From positions 1,054,001-1,118,000 of the forward strand of contig NZ_JAUSYC010000001.1 of NCBI RefSeq assembly GCF_030816485.1: DNA of 64,000 nucleotides, written 5' to 3'. This stretch comes from Arthrobacter sp. B1I2. GTDB taxonomy: Bacteria > Actinomycetota > Actinomycetes > Actinomycetales > Micrococcaceae. The notes below the pieces were generated by a model that searched no databases, was not told the origin of the DNA, and was given only the letters and a program-made list of their open reading frames with translations. The position numbers and the translations under genes are program-made. Every line of letters starts with the position of its first letter. The stretch's first letter is position 1. Shown here piece after piece: positions 17,969 to 26,184 of the stretch.

Positions 17969-18103
17969 ATGATGACTTTGACTGGCGAATGGAATGCCTC
18001 CATCAATGCGTTCCCGGCCTTTGCTGATGATGCACGCGTGGCTTCGGTCAACTCCGGTTCCTGGCGGCCTGCCGCCTTCCCGGGCCTGCTGCGACGCCGC
18101 TAA
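17969..18103 (+). CDS. Predicted 44-residue small protein with very strong ribosome site
   Basis: A short frame encoding 44 residues (MMTLTGEWNASINAF to GLLRRR) that I do not recognise. AAAAGGAGG lies 8 bases before the first ATG, an ideal Shine-Dalgarno, in a region otherwise without genes. There is no membrane segment; the C-terminus is basic (LLRRR). It sits 156 bases after the histidine phosphatase. The case for a gene is the ribosome site alone; conservation is unknown. Confidence 0.5.
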   Translation: MMTLTGEWNASINAFPAFADDARVASVNSGSWRPAAFPGLLRRR

Positions 18104-18377
18104 CCCGCACCAGCTTCCCCGGAACGGATGCCACCACCGCTGATGCCGGGCTTCCGTCCAGGCCGTAACGCCGTGCTTCCTTGCTGACTTCCCCGGAACT
18201 GCTCCTGCCATAGCCCCCGTTTCGCAGCCCAATAGTCCTGCATTCGCCAGGGCACCGGGACCGGTTTCCCGGAACTTCGGCCGTGGCTCCATGGACGTCC
18301 GCATTCAATTGTGCTTTTCGCAATTTGCCCTAATTCCCCTTTGGAATTCTTCGCGCCCTGAATTGCCCTGCTTTTGC

Positions 18378-18400
18378 GCGCCGAAAGGCGGCGCTTATTT
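18378..18400 (+). terminator. Hairpin with T-rich tail between the two small ORFs
   Basis: GCGCCG (18378-18383) pairs with CGGCGC (18389-18394) over a 5-base loop, followed by TTATTT. It is a possible terminator for the first small ORF or a leader structure before the second. The 18104-18377 stretch holds nothing else I can identify. Confidence 0.5.
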
Positions 18401-18452
18401 GCCATGCACTTTTTAGTGCCTTACTACCGAAGAAAGGAGGTGGCTCCCTTTG

Positions 18453-18581
18453 ATGCAAAAACTCAGGGCACTCCTGTCCCGCCCCCTGCAGCGCCGCAGT
18501 TCCATCAACAGCGCCCTGCTGGAGCAGCACCGGAACGACGTTTTCCTGGTTATGCACCAGCAGCTGGGCGGGCTGCGCTGA
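18453..18581 (+). CDS. Predicted 42-residue small protein with strong ribosome site
   Basis: A short frame of 42 residues (MQKLRALLSRPLQRRSS to QQLGGLR), not recognised. GAAAGGAGGTG lies 11-12 bases before the ATG; a TTG start three bases upstream is out of frame. The N-terminal half is basic and amphipathic, the rest neutral with no membrane helix. It is the second tiny frame with near-consensus ribosome binding in 600 bases. It may be an independent small protein or a leader peptide for the glycosyltransferase 48 bases downstream. Confidence 0.5.
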   Translation: MQKLRALLSRPLQRRSSINSALLEQHRNDVFLVMHQQLGGLR

Positions 18582-18629
18582 CGGCCGGCCCCGATCCGGC
18601 GGGACGGGGCCGGCTGTAAGCTCGATGCC

Positions 18630-20093
18630 ATGCACGAGACCCGAGCGCCGGACGGTGGACGACGGTATCGAATCGTGGTGCCCAGCCGCAGCGATGCCCT
18701 GCTGCGGAATTTCACCGAGGTGGTTGGCGGCCCGCTGGGGACCAGGGCAGATCCCGGCGTGGCCTCCCCCGGCATCTATTCCGTGGAGCGGGTGCTCATC
18801 CTCCTCACGACGCTGGCAGCCCTGGTGGGGATCCTGCTGAAGGGCTATTGCAGGGTCAACGGCTGGGAGACACCCACGCAGTTCTATGCAACCTGCTACT
18901 CGGATTTCCCTGAACTGTTCCGGAACCGCGGCATGGCGGCGGGGATCTTTCCCATCGTGGGCAGCGGCAGCCAGTTCGAATACCCGGTGCTCATCGGGCT
19001 GATCGCGGGTATGACGGCCTGGCTGGTGCCGGGCGGTGATCCCAGCGCCCGGGCGCTGGCCTATTTCGACATCAACGCCGTGCTGCTCGCGGCGGTGGCC
19101 ATGGTCACCGTGCTGGTGATTGCGCGCATGCCCGGCCGCCGCCCCTGGGATGCCGCCATGGTGGCGGTGGCCCCGGGGATCGTGCTCGCCGGAACCATCA
19201 ACTGGGATCTTTGGGCGGCGTGCCTCCTTGCAGCGGGCATGTACTTTTTCGCCCGGCAGCGGCTTGTTCCTGCCGGGGTCCTGATCGGCCTCGCCACTGC
19301 TGTCAAGCTGTATCCGTTGCTGGTGTTGGGCGCCATTCTGCTGCTTGCCGTGCGCACGGGAAGATGGCGCCCGCTGCTGGTGACCGTCGGCAGCGCGGCC
19401 GCCACCTGGCTGGTGGTCAACGTGCCGTTCGCGGCCGCCAACCCCTCCGGGTGGGCCTACTTTTTCCAGTACAGCGCCGACCGGGGTGCCGGGTACAGTT
19501 CAGCCTGGTTCGCCTACAACCTGGTGGCGGACCGGCTGGGCTGGTCGGGGCTGAGCGCCGAAGCCGTCAGCGTCCTGTCCGCCGTGTTGTTCGTCCTGGC
19601 CTGTGCAGGCATCGCCATCGTTGCCTTGACGGCCCGCCGCCGCCCCCGCCTGGCGCAACTCGCCTTCCTGATCGTCGCGGCGTTCATCCTCACCAGCAAG
19701 GTCTATTCGCCCCAGTACGTGGTGTGGCTCATTCCGCTGCTCGCGCTGGCCAGGCCGCGGTGGCGCGACTTCCTGGTCTGGCAGGGCATCGAAGGCCTGC
19801 ATTGGGCCGCGATCTGGATGTACCTTGGACAGGTGACCAGCGCAGGTTCCTCCCAGCACAACCTGGACATGCCGTACTACGTCCTGGCGGTGGCTGCGCA
19901 CATGGTTGCGGTGGCGTACCTGATGACACGCGTCGTCAGGGATATTTACGACCCCTCGTACGATCCCATCCGCCGCCACCACCTGGATGATCCGCACGGC
20001 GGCCCCTTTGCCAACGCACCGGACCGGATCCGGCTGGAGCCAATGCGGCCGGCGGCTTCGCTCCGCACTTCGAAAGCGCGGTCCCATGCCTGA
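18630..20093 (+). CDS. GT87-family (DUF2029) polyprenyl-phosphate-dependent mannosyltransferase-like protein
   Basis: A 487-residue integral membrane protein with about 10-12 helices. Family features include WDLWAACLLAAGMYFFARQR, AVKLYPLLVLGA and TSKVYSPQYVVWLIPLLAL, typical of GT-C glycosyltransferases of family 87, which use lipid-linked mannose outside the membrane. The N-terminal ~50 residues are cytoplasmic. The acceptor cannot be inferred. The start is ATG 18630. The C-terminus overlaps the next gene by 8 bases, so the two are coupled. Confidence 0.8.
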   Translation: MHETRAPDGGRRYRIVVPSRSDALLRNFTEVVGGPLGTRADPGVASPGIYSVERVLILLTTLAALVGILLKGYCRVNGWETPTQFYATCYSDFPELFRNRGMAAGIFPIVGSGSQFEYPVLIGLIAGMTAWLVPGGDPSARALAYFDINAVLLAAVAMVTVLVIARMPGRRPWDAAMVAVAPGIVLAGTINWDLWAACLLAAGMYFFARQRLVPAGVLIGLATAVKLYPLLVLGAILLLAVRTGRWRPLLVTVGSAAATWLVVNVPFAAANPSGWAYFFQYSADRGAGYSSAWFAYNLVADRLGWSGLSAEAVSVLSAVLFVLACAGIAIVALTARRRPRLAQLAFLIVAAFILTSKVYSPQYVVWLIPLLALARPRWRDFLVWQGIEGLHWAAIWMYLGQVTSAGSSQHNLDMPYYVLAVAAHMVAVAYLMTRVVRDIYDPSYDPIRRHHLDDPHGGPFANAPDRIRLEPMRPAASLRTSKARSHA

Positions 20094-21528
20094 CGTCGTG
20101 GTAGTCGGCTCCGGCCCCAACGGACTTGCCGCGGCAGCGGTCATGGCCCGGGCAGGGCTGTCAGTGGAGGTCTTCGAGGCAGCAACAAAGATTGGCGGCG
20201 GAACGCGGACCACCGAGCTGATGCAGCCCGGACACTTCCATGATGTCTGTTCAGCGGTGCACCCAATGGCCTTGGCGTCACCTTTCTTCCGGGCCTTCGA
20301 GCTGCCCCGCAGGGTGGACCTTGTCACCCCTGAGGTGTCCTTCGGGTCACCACTGGAAGGCGGCCGGGCTGCCTTGGCCTACAAGTCGATGGACAGGACG
20401 GTTGCGGAACTGGGCCGGGACGGCCACGCGTACAGACGGCTCATGGAACCGCTGGTCCGCCACATTGACGACGTCATGGACTTCACCCAAAACCAGCTCC
20501 TCCGGATTCCCCGGAATCCCCTGATGGCCGGCGTTTACGGACTGCGGACCCTGGAACAGGGGACCGGACTATGGAATCTCAGGTTCCGCGAGGAACTGGC
20601 ACCGGCCCTCCTCAGTGGAGTGGCCGCCCACGCCATCTCCCATTTGCCCTCCCTCGCAGCCGCCGGGGCCGGGCTGATGCTCGGAGCCCTGGGGCATGCC
20701 GGCGGGTGGCCCATCCCCCGGGGCGGTTCCGCTTCCATCGCGGCAGCACTCGCGGACGACATCCGCGCCCACGGAGGCGTCATCCACACCGGGACCCCGA
20801 TAGACCGGCTGGAACAGCTTCCCGCCACCCGCGCCACCTTGCTGGACGTGGCACCCCGGGGGCTGCTGGACATGGCAGGGGAATCCCTTCCCGGCCGCTA
20901 CCGGCGCGCCCTGGAGCGTTTCCGCTACGGCAACGGCTCGTGCAAGGTGGACTTCATCCTGTCCGGGCCCGTGCCGTGGCAGGCCGGCGGACTTTCCGAC
21001 GCCGGCACGGTGCACGTGGGAGGCACGCGGGCCGAACTGGCGCGCTCGGAGAACGAGGTCAGCGCCGGACGCCACCCCGAACTGCCGTATGTGCTCGTTG
21101 CGCAGCCCTCCCGTTTCGACCCCAGCCGCGCCCCTGAAGGCCGGCACACACTGTGGACGTACTGCCATGTACCCTCCGGTTCAACGAAGGACATGACCAG
21201 CCAGGTGGTGGCGCAGCTGGAACGGTTCGCGCCTGGCTTCCGCGACCTGGTGGTGGAATCGCACGCCATCACCGCAGCGGAGCTGGCTGACTACAACCGC
21301 AACTACATCGGGGGTGATTTCAGCGCCGGCATTATGGATGTACGGGGGCTTGTCCAAAAACCCGTTGTGTCCCCGGTCCCGTGGCGGTCGCCGTTGCTGG
21401 GTGTCTACCTTTGTTCGTCCTCCACACCGCCCGGCCCCGGGGTGACGGGCATGCCCGGGATGCACGCGGCAAAGTACGCCTTGAAGGACGTCTTCAAACT
21501 GCCGGTGCCGGACCTGGGGCTCTCATAA
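20086..21528 (+). CDS. FAD-dependent oxidoreductase, phytoene-dehydrogenase-like (NAD(P)-binding)
   Basis: A 480-residue flavoprotein. The N-terminal dinucleotide fold VVVVGSGPNGLAAAAVMARAG and the following VEVFEAATKIGGGTRT are diagnostic of the amine-oxidase/CrtI superfamily. The C-terminal FAD motif is GVTGMPGMHAAKYAL. The substrate is unknown; no carotenoid genes are nearby. The ATG at 20086 is preferred over an in-frame ATG at 19987 because the extra residues overlap the upstream gene and lie before the fold. It overlaps the GT87 gene by 8 bases. Confidence 0.87.
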   Translation: MPDVVVVGSGPNGLAAAAVMARAGLSVEVFEAATKIGGGTRTTELMQPGHFHDVCSAVHPMALASPFFRAFELPRRVDLVTPEVSFGSPLEGGRAALAYKSMDRTVAELGRDGHAYRRLMEPLVRHIDDVMDFTQNQLLRIPRNPLMAGVYGLRTLEQGTGLWNLRFREELAPALLSGVAAHAISHLPSLAAAGAGLMLGALGHAGGWPIPRGGSASIAAALADDIRAHGGVIHTGTPIDRLEQLPATRATLLDVAPRGLLDMAGESLPGRYRRALERFRYGNGSCKVDFILSGPVPWQAGGLSDAGTVHVGGTRAELARSENEVSAGRHPELPYVLVAQPSRFDPSRAPEGRHTLWTYCHVPSGSTKDMTSQVVAQLERFAPGFRDLVVESHAITAAELADYNRNYIGGDFSAGIMDVRGLVQKPVVSPVPWRSPLLGVYLCSSSTPPGPGVTGMPGMHAAKYALKDVFKLPVPDLGLS

Positions 21529-21598
21529 GCCTTCGCCGCCGGTTAGGACTGAAGGCAGGGTTGGCGCGTCACGCAGCGGTCCGGGGGATAATGGCGCC

Positions 21599-23587
21599 AT
21601 GGGGAAATCAACAAAACTTTCGCTTGCCATAGCTGCGCTCATCCTGGGAACCTCGCTGGTGGCCTGTGATGACGGAAAGTCCGGGGCCGAGGCCGCGGCA
21701 CAGCAGCTGGCCGGCGCAGTCTCGGCGCTGGACGTAGGGTCCGTGGCCTTTGACGGCAAGGACGCCGCCGCGGCCAACGACCAGTTGCACCAAATCTTCG
21801 CGGCCCTGGATCCGCAAAAGCCCGAGGTCCAGGCAGGCGGACTCACGCTTGATGGGGACAAGGCCTCCGCACCCTTGAACTACACGTGGAAGTTCGGTGA
21901 CGCGGAGTGGAAGTACACCATCGCGGCGAACTTCAGGAAGTCCGGCGACAAGTGGCTCACGGTCTGGGATCCGGCCATCCTGGCACCCGGCCTCGCGGAC
22001 AGCGAAATCGTGACCAAGGGCTCCCAGTCCCCGCAGCGCGCCGACATCCTCGGTGCCGGTGACGTCCCGCTGGTGACTTACCGTCCCGTGGTGAATGTGG
22101 GCATCGATAAGCCCCGGTTGGGCGGCGCGGATCCCGCCGATTCCGCCGGCAAACTGGCTGCACTGGTAGGGGTGGACCCTGCCGCCTATGTACAGCAGGT
22201 CAAGGGGGCCGGCGCCGAGGCCTTTGTTCCCGCGATCACCCTGCGTGAGGAAGGGCGGACCATCTCCGACGAGCAGATCCAGGCCATCCCGGGCGCCCGC
22301 GGGATCCCGGCATCGATGCCACTGGCTCCGAGCAGGACGTTTGCCCGTGCCGTGCTCGGTTCGGTAGGGGAAGCTACGGCGGATCAAATTGAAGCGTCAA
22401 AAGGTGCGCTGGCCGCGGGCGATGTTACGGGCGTCGGCGGGCTCCAGCAGCAGTACGACGAACAGCTCCGCGGATCCGACGCCGTCGTCATCAGGGCGCA
22501 GCGCGCCGACCTGACCCGCGAACAGATCCAATCGGCAGGCACCGACCCCCGGCGCGTCCTTTTCCAGGTGGCGCCCAAGCCCGGCACACCGTTGAAGACC
22601 ACCCTTGATCCGCGGCTGCAGACGCTGGCGGAGAGCATCCTGGAAAAAGTGGGGCCGGCGTCAGCCATCGTGGCCCTCCGCCCCTCCACCGGGGCCGTGC
22701 TGGCAGCTGCTTCCGGACCGGGCAGCAACGGCTACAACACCGCAATGCTGGGACAGTATGCCCCGGGTTCCATCTTCAAGATGGTGGATTCCCTGGCCAT
22801 GTTCCGCAACGGGATGACGCCGGACTCCACCATCCAGTGCACCCCCACGCTCACGGTGGACGGGCGCACCTTCAAGAACTCCGAAGGCTACCCCGAGACC
22901 TCTTTGGGCGCGGTGACGCTGCGGGACGCCTTTGCGCACTCCTGCAACACTGCCTTCATTTCCCAGCGCGACGCCGTATCACAGGGCCAGCTTGAAGCCG
23001 CTGCCACGTCCATGGGGGTGGCGGTCGAGGCGCCAAAACTCGGTGCCGAAGCCTTCCTGGGTTCCGTTCCGGGCCAGGCCCAGGGCACCGAACACGCAGC
23101 ATCCATGATTGGCCAGGGCAAGGTGCTGCTCTCCCCCTTGGCCGCAGCGATCATGGCCGGCTCCGTGGCCAAGGGCGCCCCGGTTTCCGCGCAGCTGGTC
23201 CTGAACCCCGACGACGGCGCGCCGGCTGCCGGAACGACTGCGGGGTCCACTGCTCCGGCAGCCGAACCGTCCGCCACCGCCACCGCCGAGGCACCCTCCA
23301 CCGCCTCGGACAAGCCGATCACTGCCGCGGAAGCGGCATCGCTGGCAGACATGATGCGCGCCGTCGTCACGTCCGGCCACGCCGGCTTCCTTTCCAGCGT
23401 CCCCGGCGCACCTGTGGGGGCGAAGACCGGAACCGCCGAGTTCGGCACCGAAAATCCGCCTAAGACCCACGCCTGGATCGTGGCCGTCCACGCCGACCTT
23501 GCCGTGGCCGTCTTCGTGGAGGACGGCGGCCTGGGCGCCACCACCTCGGGTCCGTTGCTGAAACAGTTCCTCACCGCCGCCGGCTAG
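21599..23587 (+). CDS. Class B penicillin-binding protein with lipobox and MecA-N (NTF2-like) domain
   Basis: A 662-residue transpeptidase. A signal sequence ends in LGTSLVAC (Cys23), a lipobox, so it is probably a lipoprotein. Residues 25-140 match the NTF2-like MecA N-domain (LNYTWKFGDAEWKYTIAANF). A PBP dimerisation region follows, then the transpeptidase domain with active-site SIFK (Ser391), SCN (Ser448) and KTG (Lys609). It cross-links peptidoglycan outside the membrane. A Thr/Ala/Pro insert (about 540-570) lies before KTG. The domain order equals staphylococcal PBP2a; beta-lactam affinity cannot be read from sequence. A GGATAAT-like -10 lies just upstream of the ATG. Confidence 0.9.
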   Translation: MGKSTKLSLAIAALILGTSLVACDDGKSGAEAAAQQLAGAVSALDVGSVAFDGKDAAAANDQLHQIFAALDPQKPEVQAGGLTLDGDKASAPLNYTWKFGDAEWKYTIAANFRKSGDKWLTVWDPAILAPGLADSEIVTKGSQSPQRADILGAGDVPLVTYRPVVNVGIDKPRLGGADPADSAGKLAALVGVDPAAYVQQVKGAGAEAFVPAITLREEGRTISDEQIQAIPGARGIPASMPLAPSRTFARAVLGSVGEATADQIEASKGALAAGDVTGVGGLQQQYDEQLRGSDAVVIRAQRADLTREQIQSAGTDPRRVLFQVAPKPGTPLKTTLDPRLQTLAESILEKVGPASAIVALRPSTGAVLAAASGPGSNGYNTAMLGQYAPGSIFKMVDSLAMFRNGMTPDSTIQCTPTLTVDGRTFKNSEGYPETSLGAVTLRDAFAHSCNTAFISQRDAVSQGQLEAAATSMGVAVEAPKLGAEAFLGSVPGQAQGTEHAASMIGQGKVLLSPLAAAIMAGSVAKGAPVSAQLVLNPDDGAPAAGTTAGSTAPAAEPSATATAEAPSTASDKPITAAEAASLADMMRAVVTSGHAGFLSSVPGAPVGAKTGTAEFGTENPPKTHAWIVAVHADLAVAVFVEDGGLGATTSGPLLKQFLTAAG

Positions 23588-23649
23588 AGTTTTTGGGCAG
23601 ATACGGGGACTTCCTGACGGTTTATGCCCCGGTATCTGCCCAAAAACTC
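23587..23649. terminator. 18-bp perfect inverted repeat between PBP and ABC-F genes
   Basis: The arms are 23587-23604 (beginning GAGTTTTTGGGC) and 23632-23649, separated by 27 bases; after one extra base GGGG and CCCC extend the pairing. The left arm begins on the last base of the PBP stop codon. There is no T run after the right arm on the plus strand. A terminator is the likely role, but the length and symmetry also fit a dispersed palindromic repeat. Confidence 0.6.
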
Positions 23650-23678
23650 CAGGGGCGGGGCGTGGGAGGATTGATGGC

Positions 23679-25361
23679 GTGGCCCATATTGACGTTTCCG
23701 GCATCGACTACTTCCTCTCCGACGGCACCCAGCTCCTGAACGGGGTGACTTTCAAGGTTCCCGACGGCACCAAGACCGCCCTGATCGGCCCCAACGGCAC
23801 GGGTAAAACCACGCTGTTCCGCATCATCGCCGGAGACCTTGTCCCGGACGAGGGCGTCGTTGGGCGCTCCGGAAACATGGGCATCATGCGCCAGTTCGTG
23901 GGGCAGGTGCGGGACGGCTCTACAGTCCGTGACCTCCTGGTCTCCGCCGCTCCCCCGGCCCTGGCTGCCGCTGCCCGCGAGGTTGATGATGCCGAACTGG
24001 CCATGGTGGAATACGACGACGAACCCACCCAGATGCGGTATGCCCAAGCGATCGTGGACTGGGGGGATGCCGGTGGCTACGACGTCGAGACGGTGTGGGA
24101 TGAGGTCTGCATGGCCGCGCTGGGACTCCCGTTCGACCGCGCGCAGCACCGCCCGGCGTCGACCCTTTCCGGCGGGGAGCAGAAGCGGCTGGTGCTGGAA
24201 GCACTGTTCGCCGGACCTGACGACCTGCTGCTGCTCGACGAGCCGGACAACTACCTGGATGTGCCGGGCAAGCGCTGGCTCGAGGAGAAGCTGAACGAAT
24301 CCAGGAAAACCGTCTTCTTCATCAGCCACGACCGGGAGCTGCTGAACAACGCCGCGGGCCGCATTGTCACCCTTGAGCCGGGGATCAACGGTGCCGGAGC
24401 CTGGATCCACGGCGGCGGCTTTGGATCCTATGTTGAGGCCCGCGCAGACCGGAACGCCCGCTTCGAGGAATTGCGGAAGCGCTGGGACGAGGAGCACATC
24501 AAGCTCAAGGAACTCGTCAACATGTACAAGAACAAGGCCGCCTTCCGTTCCGACATGGCCAACCGCTACCACGCGGCCCAGACCCGCCTGGCCAAGTTCC
24601 TGGAAATGGGGCCGCCGGAGGCGCTGCCCATCGAGCAGAACGTGCAGATGCGCCTCAAGGGCGGCAGGACCGCAAAGCGCGCCATCGTGGCTGAGAAGCT
24701 GGAGCTGGCTGGGCTCATGAAGGCGTTCTCCACGGAAGTCTGGTTCGGCGACCGTGTGGGCGTGCTGGGCTCCAACGGCTCCGGCAAGTCCCACTTCCTG
24801 CGGCTGCTCGCCACCGGCGGCACCGACCCCGAACGCGAGCACCTGCCCGTCTCCGAGGTGGAGATCGCGGAGGTTCCGCACGAAGGGACCGTGAAGCTCG
24901 GTGCACGCATCCGGCCCGGTTTCTTTGCCCAGACCCATATCCGTCCCGATCTCCTGGGCAAGACACTGCTGGAGATCCTGCACCGAGGCGACGAACACCG
25001 TTCCGGGTTGGGCCGGGAGGCAGCCGCGGGCGCCCTGGACGGCTATGGCCTGGCAGGACAGTCCGAACAAAAGTACGAGTCCCTCTCCGGCGGCCAGCAG
25101 GCACGGTTCCAGATCCTCCTCCTGCAGCTCAGCGGCGCCACCCTGCTCCTGCTGGACGAGCCAACCGACAACCTTGACCTGCACTCCGCTGAAGCGCTGG
25201 AACGGGCCATTGACCACTTCGAGGGAACGGTCCTGGCGGTCACCCACGATCGCTGGTTCGCGCGGACGTTCGACCGGTTCCTGGTGTTCGGATCAGACGG
25301 AAAGGTATACGAGTCGGCGGAGCCGGTCTGGGACGAGCAGCGGGTGGAGCGCGTCCGCTGA
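23679..25361 (+). CDS. ABC-F family ATP-binding protein
   Basis: A 560-residue soluble protein with two ATPase domains and no membrane segments. Domain 1 has GPNGTGKTT (near residue 38), LSGGEQKRL and LLLLDEPDNYLD. Domain 2 has GSNGSGKSH (near 363), LSGGQQARF and LLLLDEPTDNLD. The linker (about 240-330) is rich in charged helix (ELRKRWDEEHIKLKELV). ABC-F proteins act at the ribosomal E site, as translation factors or as protectors against ribosome-targeting antibiotics. Which applies here is not visible. The second Walker A ends in H, not T, after KS. The start is GTG 23679. Confidence 0.9.
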   Translation: MAHIDVSGIDYFLSDGTQLLNGVTFKVPDGTKTALIGPNGTGKTTLFRIIAGDLVPDEGVVGRSGNMGIMRQFVGQVRDGSTVRDLLVSAAPPALAAAAREVDDAELAMVEYDDEPTQMRYAQAIVDWGDAGGYDVETVWDEVCMAALGLPFDRAQHRPASTLSGGEQKRLVLEALFAGPDDLLLLDEPDNYLDVPGKRWLEEKLNESRKTVFFISHDRELLNNAAGRIVTLEPGINGAGAWIHGGGFGSYVEARADRNARFEELRKRWDEEHIKLKELVNMYKNKAAFRSDMANRYHAAQTRLAKFLEMGPPEALPIEQNVQMRLKGGRTAKRAIVAEKLELAGLMKAFSTEVWFGDRVGVLGSNGSGKSHFLRLLATGGTDPEREHLPVSEVEIAEVPHEGTVKLGARIRPGFFAQTHIRPDLLGKTLLEILHRGDEHRSGLGREAAAGALDGYGLAGQSEQKYESLSGGQQARFQILLLQLSGATLLLLDEPTDNLDLHSAEALERAIDHFEGTVLAVTHDRWFARTFDRFLVFGSDGKVYESAEPVWDEQRVERVR

Positions 25362-25376
25362 GTTGCCTTCACTTAA

Positions 25377-25390
25377 TGATCAAGTGATCA
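25377..25390. promoter_or_regulatory. Tandem TGATCA motifs upstream of the DeoR gene
   Basis: Two TGATCA palindromes start 8 bases apart (25377-25382, 25385-25390), 20-34 bases before the DeoR start. This is a possible autoregulatory operator. Confidence 0.35.
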
Positions 25391-25410
25391 TAAATTGATA
25401 GCATTTGCTC

Positions 25411-26184
25411 ATGAAAACGGATGACCGGCATCGCATCATCGCTGAAATCCTCCGGCGGCAGCCGGAGGCCAGCGTCGAAGAGCTGATGCAGGCCTGCGGC
25501 GCCTCCGGGGCAACAATCCGCCGGGACCTTGAGGTACTGGCCGGTCATGGCGTCCTCCGCAGGATGCACGGCGGCGCCCGCAGCCTGATAGGCCACGGGC
25601 AGAATCCCGGCTACGGACAGCGTGAGCTGGAGGACCGGGATGCCAAAAAGCGAATCGCCGCTGCCGTAGCGGGCCTATTGGCAGAGCGGGAACACGTCTG
25701 GCTGGACAGCGGCAGCACGGCAACCGAGGTGGCGCGGGCCGCGGCCGGCCGGGAACTGACCCTGATGCCCATGTCCCTGCAGGCCCTTAACGCGGCAGCG
25801 GGCGGGGACAGTGCTGCAGGTTCCCGGCCTGCGCTGCTGCTCCCGGGTGGAAGCGTGATGCCCGGCGAACTCTGTTTCCGGGGACCCCTGGCCGAGTCCA
25901 ATATCAGGTCCCTGCGCTTTGACACCGCTGTGGTCACGCCATGCGCCGTGGATTTTCAGGGCGGCCTTCTGGCCCACGACCTCGACGACGCCGCAATAAA
26001 GAAAGCCGGCCTCGAATCGGCGGCACGCGTGGTGGTGGCCGCCTCGGCCGGAAAGTGGCAGGCCAATGCCAGGGTGCTTGTCGCCGGCCTGGACCGCGTG
26101 GACGTCATCGTAACGGACCGGCAATTCAGCAGCCAGGATCATGCCCAACTCGAAAAATACACTGTGGAAGTAGTGACCGTATGA
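25411..26184 (+). CDS. DeoR/GlpR-family transcriptional regulator
   Basis: A 257-residue regulator. The N-terminal winged helix spans residues 1-60 (RHRIIAEILRRQPEASVEEL to GASGATIRRDLEVLAGHGVL), followed by the family signature MHGGARS. The C-terminal DeoR sensor domain (about 75-235) has LDSGSTATEVARA, which usually binds a phosphorylated sugar. The ATG at 25411 is preferred over a TTG two codons upstream. It overlaps the MFS gene by ATGA, so regulator and transporter are one unit, probably with local control. The ligand is unknown. Confidence 0.9.
   Translation: MKTDDRHRIIAEILRRQPEASVEELMQACGASGATIRRDLEVLAGHGVLRRMHGGARSLIGHGQNPGYGQRELEDRDAKKRIAAAVAGLLAEREHVWLDSGSTATEVARAAAGRELTLMPMSLQALNAAAGGDSAAGSRPALLLPGGSVMPGELCFRGPLAESNIRSLRFDTAVVTPCAVDFQGGLLAHDLDDAAIKKAGLESAARVVVAASAGKWQANARVLVAGLDRVDVIVTDRQFSSQDHAQLEKYTVEVVTV

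Noticed and set aside
25377..25390. A restriction/methylation hot spot from tandem TGATCA
   Set aside because: TGATCA contains GATC, but two copies are not enough to suggest a methylation-dependent function; an operator is the simpler reading.
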